NCBI GenBank assembly: GCA_016647705.1
Contig: CM028326.1
Span: 25,807,901-25,871,900, forward strand
Source: Eucommia ulmoides
Taxonomy: Eukaryota; Streptophyta; Magnoliopsida; Garryales; Eucommiaceae
Direction of reading: 5' to 3'
DNA: 64,000 nt
Shown here: piece by piece, positions 33,742-46,265 of the stretch
Numbering within the stretch: the stretch's first letter is position 1
Layout: every line of letters starts with the position of its first letter
Program-made: the position numbers and the translations under genes
The notes under the pieces: model-generated
Databases searched by the model: none
What the model was told of the DNA's origin: nothing
Seen by the model: only the letters and a program-made list of their open reading frames with translations

Positions 33742-34423
33742 ATGGGAAGCAAAAGAACTGTTCTTTATCTGTTCCAATATTTTTACAAGGAACAGAAGAA
33801 ATTTTTTTTTTTGTTATCTTCCTTCTATTACAGTTCCAAGTTTTCATGGGAACATAAATAGGTATTTGGAAACAAAAACATTAAACATAGATCACCAAAG
33901 CTTATTATCATACACAGCAGAAAGCAGATTTACACATATGAGAAGAAAAGAGGGGGATGAAAGTCGAACTGTGGTGTAATTTCGACAGTACTTTCTAATA
34001 AACATTCGTCGATCTACCAAAAGACGGCGCTAACTCAATTAAAAAAGAAAAAAAAGGGACTAACTCGAACTCTTGGCCTGTTGAGCCAACTATCAGCCTT
34101 TGCTTGTTGGATCCGCTCGTTTCCTAGTATCAGGGAGCATGAATTTATCATGAATTTGCACCCAAAAAATAGCAATAGAGCCGAATTTAGAAGAATATTG
34201 GCTTTCTGATAATTGACTAAAGTAGGTTACAGTTCCACGATTTGGCATTACTTGGCTTTTGTTTCTGTTCTCAGAAAACTGTTCCTAAAAATTTATTCTA
34301 AAATCAGATTTTTTTTGTTGTTCCCATATTTCTGTTCTTCATTGATATATAACAAAAAAAATTGTTCTTTGCTTTTCCTGCTGCAAACATGATAGAAGTC
34401 TATTTTACCAACAGGCCTATTTA

Positions 34424-35098
34424 GGACATGTTTGATAAAAAAATTAAGTGCTTAAAACTGATTATATTAAGTACTTAATTAATTAAGTTTGTTTGATAAA
34501 TGTAATTAGTATCACTTAATTAATTAAGTTAACTTAAAAATTAAGTCAAAATGTGAGTAAAAAATTAAGTCAAGACCTCTTTACTTATTTCATTTTGCTT
34601 AATGCATTCCATTATTTTTTACTTAAAAAAAATTATGTATTGACCATTTTGCCCTTAATCCCCTATGAGGATTTAATTAGAGTTAGGATTAATGAGGATT
34701 GAATTAATTTTGAATTATTTTATGATTTTAATTTTATTTTATATTTAAATTATTGTTATAATTTAATTTAAGCAATCAAACTACATAAAAAAAAATACAT
34801 AATATTTACATATTTTTGGGTTAATTATTACTTTTAATTTTAATATAATTTTTTTTTTTAAAATGGCACCCTGATTTTATTATTTTGTTCTCAATTTTAT
34901 TTTATTTTCTCACATTATCTTGATTCAAATGTAGTTATGTAAATTAAACAATTTTCAGCATACAAATTTTGTACTTATCAAACAAATAAAAAAAATTCAG
35001 CACTTAAATTTTCAGCACAATTTCATCAAACAATATTCTTAAATTTTCAGCACTTAAATTTTCAGCACTTAAAAATTAAGTTGTTATCAAACAAGCCC
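34424..35098. mobile_element. MITE, 675 bp, TTA target duplication (PIF/Harbinger-like)
   Basis: The inverted ends GGACATGTTTGATAA and TTATCAAACAAGCCC are flanked by TTA at 34421-34423 and 35099-35101. The interior is AT-rich, with repeated AATTTTCAGCACTTA phrases near the right end. The superfamily is inferred from the TTA target. Confidence 0.8.
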
Positions 35099-35399
35099 TT
35101 AGTGTTTTTCTATTTCTACTTTCAATAAACTGAGATGAGATAGAAATTTTGTTTTTGTTATGGAGTATTCTGGAAATAGAAATATATTTAGTAATGACCA
35201 TTGTCCTAACCTGAAATTATTTCTTTTAATTTATGAGAACAGAAACAAGAAACACGTTTGGTTCCAACATTTGTTTTTTTTTTATATAAATGTATGGTGA
35301 CTGGCGGGATGGGACTGAATAGGAATCAACATTTTTCTGTTTCTCAGATTCTTAAGGAATTCCGGAAATAGTCCCAAATACTGCCAAATTTTTTGGGAC

Positions 35400-35426
35400 A
35401 AGAACGTGTTTACCAAACACGTTCTT
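35400..35426. repeat. perfect 12-bp inverted repeat
   Basis: AAGAACGTGTTT and AAACACGTTCTT are separated by ACC and followed by a T-run. It sits in the noncoding DNA (35102-35858) 3' of the COMMD gene, where I see no other feature. Confidence 0.85.
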
Positions 35427-35858
35427 TTTTTTTTTTTTTTTTGATAAGCTTTTTTTTTATAAGCTACTCAACACGTTTCTATACATTAATCTCAGAATTT
35501 TGGAAGTGGAAATTTGATGCAGGGAACGGAAACAGTAACCAAATAGGAACAACCCGTGTCAATTCACTGATTCGGAAATTTTCAAAATTTTGATGTGTGG
35601 GTGTGCAGGAATTTTTATACACAAATACACGGGATATAGTTTTAGAAGATTTTTTTGAAGAATTGGACAAGCACGCTGTAGAAACCACAAAGTGCCCGCA
35701 TCGGGTGCGTGTCTGACATTGGAGGTTCTATGTTTCAGGAGAAACCGTGCTTCATAACTAAATTGAGATGTAATTTATGCTATTTTGGAGATGCCTAAAA
35801 GAATTGAACTGAATTGCATACCTTTTAAGCTGGAGGTTGTGAATACGTAAGCTAAGCT

Positions 35859-38050
35859 CTATTGGTTAAATGCCTGTCCAGAAGTTTCGACCTGAAGCAC
35901 AACAGAAACAACGATGATACTTACGGTGTTTATGTGTATCTAACCATCTAATTGAAGGTCCAGTCCTAACAATCTCGCCCACACACTCGGGTCTTTGGTC
36001 GGCTAACCACCGACCAGTCTCTCCTTGTGGCTATTAAACCAGAGTTATTGTAACCTAGACCCTCATACTAGTGTAAGGCGGGCTTAGGTCTCTCTCAACT
36101 CCAAAAACTAGCTTATGAAATGACTGACTACCAACCCCTTCTACATCCAATATGAGATAAACCTAACAGATAATACTCACAGTGTTGTCGGATAATTGGT
36201 CTCTTATAGAGTACATAGACTTGAGCATCGCATCAAGCGTATCTTTAGCCAACTGAAACCTAACATCCATTTCTCCAGAATTTGATGGTCCATCATTTTG
36301 AAGCTGCAAACATCATCTACTGCATAAGTGGAAGTAAAAGAGTTTGTTTTGTTCTCAAATTTCTGTTTCTGTTCCCCAAAAAAATGAAAAAGAAACAAAA
36401 AACCTGGGAATAATTATGTTTTGTTTCCAAAAATTTGGTCTGAAAAAATGGAAAAATCTGGGAATAAAGCTGTTTGTTTCTCTGAATTTTTTGTTCTAAA
36501 AATAAAACCTGGAACAGAAACAGGAAACTGGAATAAATCTGTTCTGTTCACATAAATTCATTTTTAAAAATTTCAGAGAAGATCAGAAACAGAAAAACCA
36601 ACAAAGGCGTCATGTTTTAATAGACAAATTTTGGTTCTATCCCCAGATTTTTGTTTCTGGTCCTAAGTTCCCGAAAAAGAAATATTGGGAAAAAAAAATT
36701 ATTTACATTCTGCTCAAGATTTTTAGATTAAATTTCTAGAACAGACAACAAAAAACTTGGAACAAAAACACTAAACAAGGGACAGTTCTATACCTTTAAG
36801 CTTATAACAGCCACAGGGTCCAACTCGACGTCCATGTCTTGATTTGCCAAATTCCAAGTCATGGACTTTAGGCGTGGGGGCAAGGTAACCTAAATAAATC
36901 AAAAATTAAGAACCAGTGTGTTTAGCCATTTTTGTGGGAACAGAACCAGATGGGAACAAAAAAATGTCTCATTCTGATCAGAAATTTTGAGAAAAAAAAG
37001 TTGGGAACAAAATAGAATTGCTCTCAAATTTTAGAAGTGTGGGAACAGAACACTAAGGTGGTGGCATTTTTTAGTGTTTCGGTTCCCAGAAACTTGAAAC
37101 AGAAACAAAAATACGGCAAAAATTCTATTTCTATTCTGTTTTCAGATTTTTAGAAAACATTTTTTTGGGAGCAGAAACAGGAATAAGGGAATCAAAAGAA
37201 TATGTTTCTGGTCTGCTCTTGAATAATTAGAACAATTTTTGGGGAACAAAAGAGAATTGTAGTCAGATTTCATAAATTTAGGAAGAGAACACCAAGGAGG
37301 TGCTTGTTTAGTGTTTCCGTTCTCAAAAAAATTGGAACAGAAACGAAAACAAAGTAAAAATTCTACTTCTATTCTGTTTTCAGATTTTCAGATCAAATTT
37401 CTGCGAACAACACAGAAACAAATTTGTTTGTTCCCAAATTTCTATTTCTGTTCAAGTTTTTTGGGAACTGGAACAGAATTGTGAGAACAAAAAAGTCATG
37501 TTTCTGTTCCGCTACTGAATTTATAGACAATTTTTTGCGAACAAAACAAAATTGTTCCCCGATTTCATAAATGTGTGAACAGAAAACAAAAATCCATGCG
37601 TTTACATTAACTGACCTGATCTTTGAGTACATCTTCACGCCATTCCTTTTGAAATTTTTGGAGCAGAAGTATCAACAATCTTTGTAATTCGGGCAGGACT
37701 TCACTGGGGAATAGCTTTTGGATTTCATCTTTACTGATATTTTCGAAAATGAATCTACGGATCAACATTCGAAGACATACTAATAGCTGCCAAAAGCAAT
37801 ATCAAGATATAGATCAATAACAAAGCAAGTGTTTGAATATGCAAGTAACAACTATTTGATACTGTACAGGATCGAGGTCGGAGTCGTTGGGGAGTTGGAG
37901 CATATCTCCGATGATGTGGCGGTCGGCGGCGTCGAGGCCGGTCTTGCGAGTTCTCCATAGGGCTTGTAGAATGTACTCCACCGAATCCTTCGAGTTTGCT
38001 CTCAGCAGTAGAGGCAAGTGGCCCCATATGCTATGGCTATGTTCCGTCAT
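35859..38050 (-). CDS. COMM domain-containing protein, COMMD9-like (5 exons, 201 aa)
   Basis: Exons on the minus strand are 38050-37868, 37786-37616, 36889-36794, 36303-36181 and 35891-35859. All introns are GT...AG, and the joined coding length is 606 bases including the stop. Exon 1 has WGHLPLLLRANSKDSVEYIL and the LDAADRHII motif. Exon 2 carries LVCLRMLIRR and ELQRLLILLLQKFQKEW. Exon 3 begins the COMM domain (PRLKSMTWNLANQD). Exon 4 completes it (VRFQLAKDTLDAMLKSMYSI). In animals COMMD proteins form the Commander complex for endosomal recycling; the plant role is less clear. Length matches the family (about 200 aa) and no stop or frameshift is seen, so the gene looks functional. The last 10-residue exon is inferred from its splice sites. 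Without it the protein would end six codons into intron 4. Introns 2-4 are invaded by snap-back repeats. Confidence 0.9.
36340..37580. repeat. GGGAACAGAAAC snap-back repeat cluster in COMMD introns
   Basis: Both orientations of GGAACAGAAACA / TGTTTCTGTTCC-type motifs recur at least twelve times in introns 2 and 3, for example near 36360-36390, 36500-36560, 36640-36690, 37080-37140, 37330-37400 and 37440-37500. The coding exon 36794-36889 lies untouched among them. Confidence 0.8.
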
Positions 38051-38092
38051 CACTCGTTCGGTATTCAAGTCCAATTTCACCTCCCCCTTCCC

Positions 38093-38143
38093 TCAATTGC
38101 AGACGATGAATCGATGACCTAGAGAACTACTGAGCCCCGCCAT
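38093..38143 (-). promoter_or_regulatory. upstream ORF (16 codons) before the COMMD start
   Basis: An ATG at 38143 opens a 16-codon frame ending in TGA at 38095-38093. It is in the same frame as the main ATG, 43 bases upstream of it. Whether it lies in the transcript is not known. Confidence 0.4.
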
Positions 38144-38677
38144 GGTTGACAGTTTGAATAGCTTAAAAACGACATCGTCTCTGCTGCTGATTTGGCAATT
38201 TGTAGTCCCTGAAGTAGGGGGGGTGTCTCCAACACAAATTTTTTTTGGGGTTTTAATTTTTTAAGCTTTTTGGGTTTTATATTATATTTTCTGTTTTCTA
38301 GTTTTTTTGTTTTAATTTTTTTTCTACAAACACTTTATATAAAAAGTAAAATAATAAAATAAAAAATACGGAATATGAGAAAAAAAAAATTAACAACATT
38401 AAACAAAAGGGAAAAATAGAGAATTGAAAATAAAGAATAAAAATAAAAACAAATTTAGAAAATAAAATAATAAAAATAAAAATATTGTAAGTGATTTTTA
38501 TGTGATTAATAGTATCTCAATGTATTATGAAAATGACTGGGAGTAACATTAATATTTTTCAAAACAACAAGGCGTTGGGTGTCTCAATACAAACTTTCTA
38601 AATAAATCTAAATTGTTATTTTTTCCATAATATAAAGAGTATGATTGGAGTTTTCATTATAAATCATGCCAAATTAT
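38144..38677. other. COMMD upstream region and T/A-rich intergenic DNA
   Basis: This region probably holds the COMMD promoter, but no clear TATA box could be assigned. From 38230 it is low-complexity A/T. Confidence 0.4.
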
Positions 38678-38772
38678 CTCAAGGCTTGTAGTATAGTGAA
38701 TATCTAGATTACTTTCTTTGTGGAAGGTCAAGAGTTCAACTGCTTCCCTCGACATATGTACAAGAAAAATGG
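38678..38772 (+). mobile_element. tRNA-derived SINE-like copy
   Basis: It reads TCAAGGCTTGTAGTATAGTG, then CTTTGTGGAAGGTCAAGAGTT, then GACATATGTAC and an A-rich tail. It matches the inverse of the copies at 16780 and 17500. Confidence 0.65.
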
Positions 38773-38849
38773 TAAACAAATAAATTTTTTAGCTGTTTTA
38801 GAATCAAAATAAGAGCAAACCAACGAGAGGACCTAATAAAATATAGGAA

Positions 38850-40130
38850 AAATTACGGCTTAAACCTATATTAAACATTTTATTACTAATACATTGCAAG
38901 TAGTTTATATTAGATCAAAAACTCTCATTAGTCATATTTTATGTACCATTTAAAACCAGATTAAAAAAACCCTAATTTTCTGCGGACAATTTTTCCCTTG
39001 CAAGATATTAGGAATTGAGAGTTTTCATATTCAACAAAATTATTTTATTAAAATCAAAATAACTATTATTGTATACATTTTTTTTACAATCTAATTATAT
39101 ATTTAGATTTATCTAAATAAGATCTTCAAAACGATATCATTTCACTATTTTTTTTTCATTAGTTTCAGTTTTCACATTCATGTTACATTCAACATGATAC
39201 TTTCAGAATTTTCAGTTTTCATGTGTTACATTTAGATGGCGTTTGGTTAGTGTTCCCACTTTTCTGAACCCATCTGAAATGGGTTGAGTTGAGTTGAATT
39301 GTGTTGAATTGAGAATTTTAGGAACAGAATTATGTTTGGTAATGACAATTTTTGTTTTGTGCTAAGAACAGAATGTGTTTGGTAACGATTTTATTCTAAA
39401 ATTAATTTTTTTTTTTTGTGTTTGGGCGACCGGACAGTGGCGGCGGTCGCCGGAGGCGTGAACGGTCGCCGGAGGTGGCCGGAGACAGTGGTCGGTTGTC
39501 GGACGGTGGCCGGCGGCGGCAGATGGTAGTGGTCGGCCGGCAAATGAAAATGGAAGTTGAGAAATTTGGGTTAAGTTTTTTGGGCAAAAAAAAAATAATT
39601 TTTTTTTGTTTCTGGTTTCTTTAGCATTTTGAGAATCAATTCCTATTTTTTGGGTTGAGTTGGATTGAGTTTTGTGTTTGCCAAGCGCGTTCTCAAAAAT
39701 CAAACCCAAAATTTTTGGGTTGGGTTGGGTTAGGTTTGGTTGGGAACACTAACCAAACGGAGCCTTAACATCCAAATCACATTTATTTGATAAGTCATGT
39801 TACATTCAATACGCATATAATTTATTTTATTATCAACATTAATTAATGTTATTTCCTATTAAGCTGAATGTTATATTCAACAATCACGGGGCACACATTT
39901 GTGTTGTTATATATTACTTTAATTGTGATGTTATATATTGGAGTACATGTAGATGTTATATATAACATCAACATTAACTTCACAGTTAATGTTAATGTTA
40001 TATTTAACATCCATATGCATCCCAATTTAAAACTCAAAAAAAAAATTAATATCAATCACCGAATATTACATTCAACATTGGTGTCACACGAACTATAAGA
40101 TGTTACATGTAACATTTACATAAAATACAA
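38850..40130 (-). repeat. dispersed repeat with palindromic minisatellite (second copy)
   Basis: The stretch 38970-39230 is the inverse complement of 30340-30560. Bases 39780-40115 carry ATGTTATAT/ATGTTACAT/ATGTAACAT palindromes like the arrays at 17985 and 54842. A MITE (39235-39764) splits it. The right limit is uncertain. Confidence 0.6.
39235..39764. mobile_element. MITE, 530 bp, TTA target duplication
   Basis: The ends GATGGCGTTTGGTTAGTGTTCCC and its imperfect complement GGGAACACTAACCAAACGGAGCC sit between TTA at 39232-39234 and 39765-39767. The GC-rich centre (39420-39545) repeats GGTGGCCGG-type phrases. No transposase is encoded. Confidence 0.85.
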
Positions 40131-40929
40131 TTCACATCTCCAAAAAAATTATTATTATCTCATTTTAAAAAAGGACGATCCCCTGATAATTATTGTGTAA
40201 AAAAATTAATTTTTAACAAATAGATTTGTGATAAAATTCGCATGTTTCGTGTTCAACTATTTTGATTGGAAGTTACCAGATCTGTTTGCACATATGAGGA
40301 AGTTAAAATCTCATTAAATAAGAGTATATTGGGCCACAAAATGACAAAATGAGTGATTGGTGCAAATAAAACCTAGTAGGCTGAAATCGTAGTTTCCACC
40401 TTAAAAAATAACAACCCCCCACCTGTACGCGCCCCAAAAATAAAATCAAAATGGAGGGTGTAGGGTTTGGGGGACGCCAAACCTTGGAGAGAGAGAAAGA
40501 TGGCGAAGTAGCCAGCGAGTCCACCGACGCAACCGACGTCGCCAAAGAAGATGGAGGAGAGAACGGAGGGTATATTTAAAAACTAGGAGAATTTTTAACT
40601 TTTTTTTTTTGTACATAGGGGTATAAAATTAGAACATTGATGTTTGCATTTGGCAAGTTATTCTAATTAATTATTTTTAGGAGTGTACATTTGGCAATTT
40701 TGTATAATTAGCAAAAAATGATGTACATATAGAATTACCTATCTTTTAAGAGAGATTTATTATTTAGTTTGCTAAAGATTGAGAAACTATAAAAAAAAAA
40801 AAAAAAAAAAAAAACTTTTAACTACCTTAATTAAGTTTTCAGTCCCCAAAGATTTTTTAGACAATAGTCCATGCTCTTAGACCATCATTTCCCCTAATTT
40901 AAATAAAATGTCATTCTGTGAGATATAAC
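40131..40929. other. intergenic DNA, no supported gene
   Basis: A short GC-richer stretch (40430-40560) contains GATGGCGAAG and GATGGAGGAG phrases, but no durable frame. A long A-run lies at 40791-40814. Confidence 0.45.
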
Positions 40930-41200
40930 AATATTTCACTTAATGTTCTCTTCCATGTGAATGTTCACTCAATATTTCATAACAATATTTCACTCCATGT
41001 TCATGCAATTATATGCTCACTTAATGTTGACTCAATATTTTGCTCAAATATTTCATAACAATATCTCACTCATTCAATCGAAAAATCGTTATGAATGTAC
41101 ACTTTTGTGTGAATGTTCACTCAATATTTCAGAACAAATAAAAAACATTAAAAAACATATGTTATGAATCACTCGATATTTCAGAATAAATAAAAACATC
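40930..41200 (+). repeat. degenerate tandem repeat of ATGTTCACTCAATATTTCA
   Basis: The phrase recurs at about 40961, 41108 and 41166, with shortened relatives between (ACAATATTTCAC, ACTCAATATTTTGC). Confidence 0.6.
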
Positions 41201-41489
41201 AAAAAAATCTTAAGATCGGTGAAAACAAATCAATGTGAACATTCACCAAACCACAGTCTGATATGAACTTTCACAAAAAATCCACAAAAATTAACATGAA
41301 TATTTCAGATTTGGGAGAAAGAGAACGGCAAACAGTGAGCACGACAAACACGACGACGAACATATCTAGAATTCCCAGATCTAAAAATTTTAAATCTAAG
41401 AGAGAAATAGAGAGAGAGAAAAAAAATACGACAAATGGCGAGAAGGTGAACGACCAATGGTGAGCGGCGAGCACAACGAGCACGACGGC

Positions 41490-42861
41490 TAGTAGCACGT
41501 AAATACGTTGCTACTTTCACCGCAAGTGTACTGATCAAGTTTTAGTAAAGTAGAAAGAGTTAGGATTGTCGTATCCACATGGATTAGTTGAGATTATTGT
41601 CAAGTACCGTAATTATCATAATCTAATTTTATCTAAACGATAAAAATTGTAGTTTTATAATTAAATATACTAATACTAAAATACTAATTAACATATATTA
41701 TTATATTGAGATGTTTAGGGGAATGGATTATCTAGGAATTAACTTTATTTATTTAAATGTGTTTGATCTCGTTTGACTTACGTTAATGGTGTTCGACTTA
41801 TCTGACAATCTATGTATCGTAAACTCGTTCACTCCCTCTTTCAAGTGCAAAGCGAGCGAATATGTGACTTCGCGTTAACGTCGAAGTCCTCCTCTAGAAT
41901 TTTTTTGAACACATAGTCACATGAGTCTTGCCCCAACGTCATTGATTGCACACTTTCTAACGCCCTCCTGGGTTGTTGGATCGTCGCGTTGTGTTTAAAC
42001 CCTAGTCCGAATTTGGGGTTACCTTTCTTGAGTGTCAAATCCCGTATTCTCAATATATCTAAACAAGCATATAAACATAAAATAATGATAAATACAATTA
42101 AATAACGAAGAACAACCTTTAACAAAACACTGATATCAAATAAACCACATTTTCATAAATATTATTAATCCTTAAACAATATCCATTTAGCTAATGGCCA
42201 TTACCGTATATACAAAGATAAATGAGCTAAACATGCTCAAACAATAAACCGAAATTAAGAAATAAATAAAGAAAGAAAAAGAACTAGCCGTTATCCGAAA
42301 ATTTAATGCTAAAACCGTTTCGAGATCGCTTTTCCTTCTTCGCAATGTGTTCTTCTCCTTTGGATTTGGTTGAGCACTCCCCAAAACACTCTCTATTATA
42401 TTCTAATCCTAGGATCTCTCTAATGACCGAAATAGAGGAGATGAGGAAGGAAATAAGGAACAAAATATCTAAAATTTGTACAGAGTGACCGTCGCGGCGG
42501 TGGGTATGTTGGCAGTGGTCATCGCCGCAGCGGTGGATGCAATGGTAGGAGCAGAGACATTCTATTGTTTCACCGCTGCGACGGTAGATTTGCAGAGAGT
42601 TTAGGCCCTTCTCTGTATTTTGACCGCCACGGCGGTGGGCTGCAAGTTCTGAATTTTACCCTTTTGCTTGTTTTCCTACCGTTCTTCTACCATTTTTTAT
42701 CTGATTTGATCGTTTATGATCTGTTTTCATCCCTTTTCATTCCACACACCTGATTTAGACAAAAACATATAAAAACGTATTAAAACATAATAAAACGTAA
42801 TAAACATACTCAAAAACTAACATATTCGGTTTGAAAATAGATAGGTAAATTATACCTATCA
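41490..42861 (-). mobile_element. family I solo LTR, divergent copy; target duplication ACGGC/ACAGC
   Basis: On the plus strand it runs from TAGTAGCACG to CCTATCA (1372 bp). The flanks ACGGC (41485-41489) and ACAGC (42862-42866) differ at one base. The body follows the copies at 8620 and 10840. Its dyad array is shorter and has a different centre. Confidence 0.85.
42487..42641 (+). repeat. CCGCCACGGCGG-type dyad array
   Basis: Four dyads, near 42488, 42522, 42572 and 42628, keep the CCGCC/GGCGG arms but replace the TA centre with CG-, CA- or AC-type bases. The array occupies the same LTR position as the CCGCCTAGGCGG arrays. Confidence 0.8.
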
Positions 42862-42866
42862 ACAGC

Positions 42867-45800
42867 GAACAACGAGAACTACGACTAGCAGCTTTGGATT
42901 TTTTAAATCTGGAATTTTCCATATTTGAAATTTTCCAGATCTGAAATAGAGAGAGAGAGAGAGAGAACACAACGAACGAGGAGAAGATGAATGGCCAACG
43001 ATGAACAATAAACGGAGAGCAAAGTGAACAACGACGAACATGGAGGCTAAATTTTTAAGAGACGACATCGAGCATAGAGCTTGAACTTTTAAGAGGCACA
43101 AACGAGCAAGGCGGTTGAACACAGACGAAGACGATCATGGCAAAGAACAATGAATCTAAATCAGGAGATAAAGGAAAGAAAAGATGGTGACTGAACTTTT
43201 AAGAGAAAAAAGAGCTGAAATTAGAGAGAGAAACTAGGGTTTCTTTACTCTTATATAAATAAAGGTTGGAGGCACTATTCATTTGGCCTTATGAATTTAT
43301 CAAAATATCCGTTGGATATATAGATATTTTTCATGAATCAATTTATCTCACTCCATGTATCCACACACCCATTTGTACTCTCTTCTCACCATGAACCCAA
43401 TTGCTCTTTCATTTCTTTTGACTTCTCTTATACTACCTTCAAGCTTTTGACTGCTCTTGTACTATCCACAAGCTCTTTCTCCTTTCTTCACGCAAAGACA
43501 ACCTTCCAGCACAAAGATGAGTTTTTTCACCAAATCACCACCTAATCTTATCACTTTTATCTAACCTTTCACCAAAACAACTATTTTCCACGTCGAAAAT
43601 GGTGTCTGCAGAAGTGCAGAAGCTACAGTTCCGTGTACAAAGATTTGAAGGAGAAGCTCATACCTTGATGTCGTATTTTCTTATTGTTGTGGACAGAAAC
43701 TGTGTTATGTCATATTTTAAAATTTATATCACTCTCAAGCGCACGAATCAGATGTAGCAAAAATTAATGGAAGCGAGGTCGATCTCACGAAAATTGTTAT
43801 GAGAGGGAAAATACTTAATCCATCTAAGTTGATTTAATTATAATCTAGTTGAAAAATGTTTTTGTTTTGTAATTAAAAAAAATGAAAAAACTAAATAAAC
43901 AATAAAATAATTAAATTAATTAGATAAAATATAGAAAAATTATAGGATTTCAGAATCCACCGATATATAATTAATTAGTTCTATTATTGTGTTGGCTCCA
44001 AATTTTGAGCAATAGTTTTAGATCCGGATCTTACAATCCTCTTAAGGATTTAGAAATTAAGCTCAATTTAAATCTTAAGTTTGGTTTTCTGGATCTTTAA
44101 AAAACCCGTATTTCTTAAGTATTATGTGTATACAATTTAATAAAAAACACAAAATCAAAATATATTACTTGTTTAATAAAGATTTAAGTATTAAATAATC
44201 CATAACAATCAATGATATATGATATAAAAGATGAAATCATTTATTTAATTGAAAAAACCATATAAGTTGAATTGCAATTTGTTTGAAATTAACACAACAT
44301 AAAACTCAATTAATTACACATGGATTCATCCTAAATATTAGTATAAGAAAATATGAAATTAGGTTAGGAATTGTGGGTTTCATATTTTGAAGTTTATGTC
44401 ATTTTCATTTTTTTTTATAACTTGGATTTGTACAAACGAGCGTTCCTAATATTTTGGGCGGAACACTAAAAAAAAATAGAATTTATCATTCCTCAAGCAT
44501 GATTTATTGACAGTATTTAATTCTTACATTACTCTAATCTAGGGTGAATTAAAATCGAGACATAGACCATCAAGTTTAGTAATAAATTTCTGTGAATACT
44601 ATTATGTGACCGTTAATTTTAGACCTTAAGTACTAAATTTAACGAAGCAATTGAATTTATTATTAAAATTTCTTTTGATAATAAATCCAATTATAACGGT
44701 GTGATCACCAAAAACACAATTCATCGTCACTCAATTGTTTAAACAAAATCCAAAATTAAATTAAAAATATAATATTACATAATTTCAATAATACAATATC
44801 ACAATCCTAACCTGATTAGAGGAAGTTAGTTGTTCATCGTTGTATAAAGCGGTGTAATCTTGGAAACAATCCTAAAAAATGTCGTTTTACACTTTGTACC
44901 CTTAAGAATCTAAGTTTCCTCTTCTCTATAATAATTATAAAAATAAAACAAGAACAACTAAAAATACTAAGTAAAATGGTTTATTAGTATGTACAATTGT
45001 GTCTTACATTTGATCCCAAACCCCATATTTATAGGCAAAATATCTTAGATATTTTGCGGGTAAAATTGTCAAAATACAAAAATAACTAAAATAATTTTAT
45101 TTATAATAATTTACACTATTCGAATGATTAACAAACCTAAATTTAGGAGTATAAAATTGCATAAATGCTGTGCGATCACTTATCTATTTCAAGCCTTGCC
45201 AGAGGCAATTCTTCATCTCTTACTTCATATCCTGCCAAATCGCGCTTTCTCAACTCTAATTTCTTCTCAATTTGGTTTAGAGGTCAATCGAAGTTTCTTC
45301 CTCTTCAATTCCTTCTACTTATCTGCCCTTGTCAAAGACTCTATTTGTCTCTAATTTTGATTCAGGAATATATGTGAATTTCATTTCTGCCTCTTACATT
45401 TGCTCAACAATATTCTAGGTAATTCATACACTTAGTTATATATATGTATATATGTGTGTGCGCACGCGGTTGAATGATGTGTATGTATGTGGACCTTTTG
45501 GTCTTTTAGGTGTTCAGTTTTATCCGAAATCTGTTGAATCTCTTTAATTTTAGTGTTCAGTGAGTTGATTCCTTGTTCGGTCGGACGAAATTTGAGACAT
45601 GGTTGAATTTATTTAATTTTGGCTTATAATGTATGTTGCATTTGATCAGATTTATGTTCCAATAGTTTTTTAGTGTTATTTTTAGGTTTTCTAATATAGC
45701 ACACCACATGGTTGTGAAATTATAACGTGGGTGTACTTGGCCTATTTTGAGTTGTAAGTGGGCATGAATGGAAATACCGTATATGGTAAAACAAGGTCCA

Positions 45801-46130
45801 AGTTGTTTTACCTAATCAAGCATTGATTTTTAGCCAAAAGAGGAACTTGCATCAAGTTATGTTAGCTACTTCCTTTTTAATTTATTTATGTAAAGGTTTT
45901 CTAACATGCATTTGGCTGATAGATTTGGCATTGTCACATAGACGATTTCATTTAGTTGTCATTGTTCTCACTTTATCATGTTGTCTAAAACCTTTCTAGC
46001 CTTAAGATACTTCATCTTCAGATGATAAACATATCTTCCACAGTACCAGATATATTAGCAAACATTTGTTTCACTAATTATGGATTATATGGAACTGTTG
46101 ATTATTTGGAATTGTTCCCATAACCATTTT
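42867..46130. other. AT-rich intergenic DNA with possible old LTR debris
   Basis: Bases 42880-43050 partly repeat the motif content of 41320-41480 (ACGACGAAC, AGATCTGAAAT, GA-runs). At 43720-43790 the phrase CAAGCGCACGAATCAGATG...GGTCGATCTCACG looks like the terminal part of an LTR, but no partner end or target duplication was found. A short open frame at 43599 is not recognisable. I support no gene in this stretch. Confidence 0.4.
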
Positions 46131-46265
46131 CCAGTTACCAAATATGATGACCCTTAGCTTATGGTACAATGGCAACCTCTTATGTCATTTACCCTATTCA
46201 ATTGGAAACTTTTTTTCATTGAAAGCATTGGATCTTGAAGGCTGTCATTTCGTTGGTTCTTTCCC

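Noticed and set aside
36204-36398. 64-residue minus ORF overlapping COMMD exon 4
   Set aside because: Different frame from the spliced COMMD reading, which has homology and proper splice sites.
39362-39709. 115-residue minus ORF with Pro/Arg/His-rich stretch
   Set aside because: Lies entirely within a MITE defined by TIRs and TTA duplications; composition reflects GGTGGCCGG repeats.
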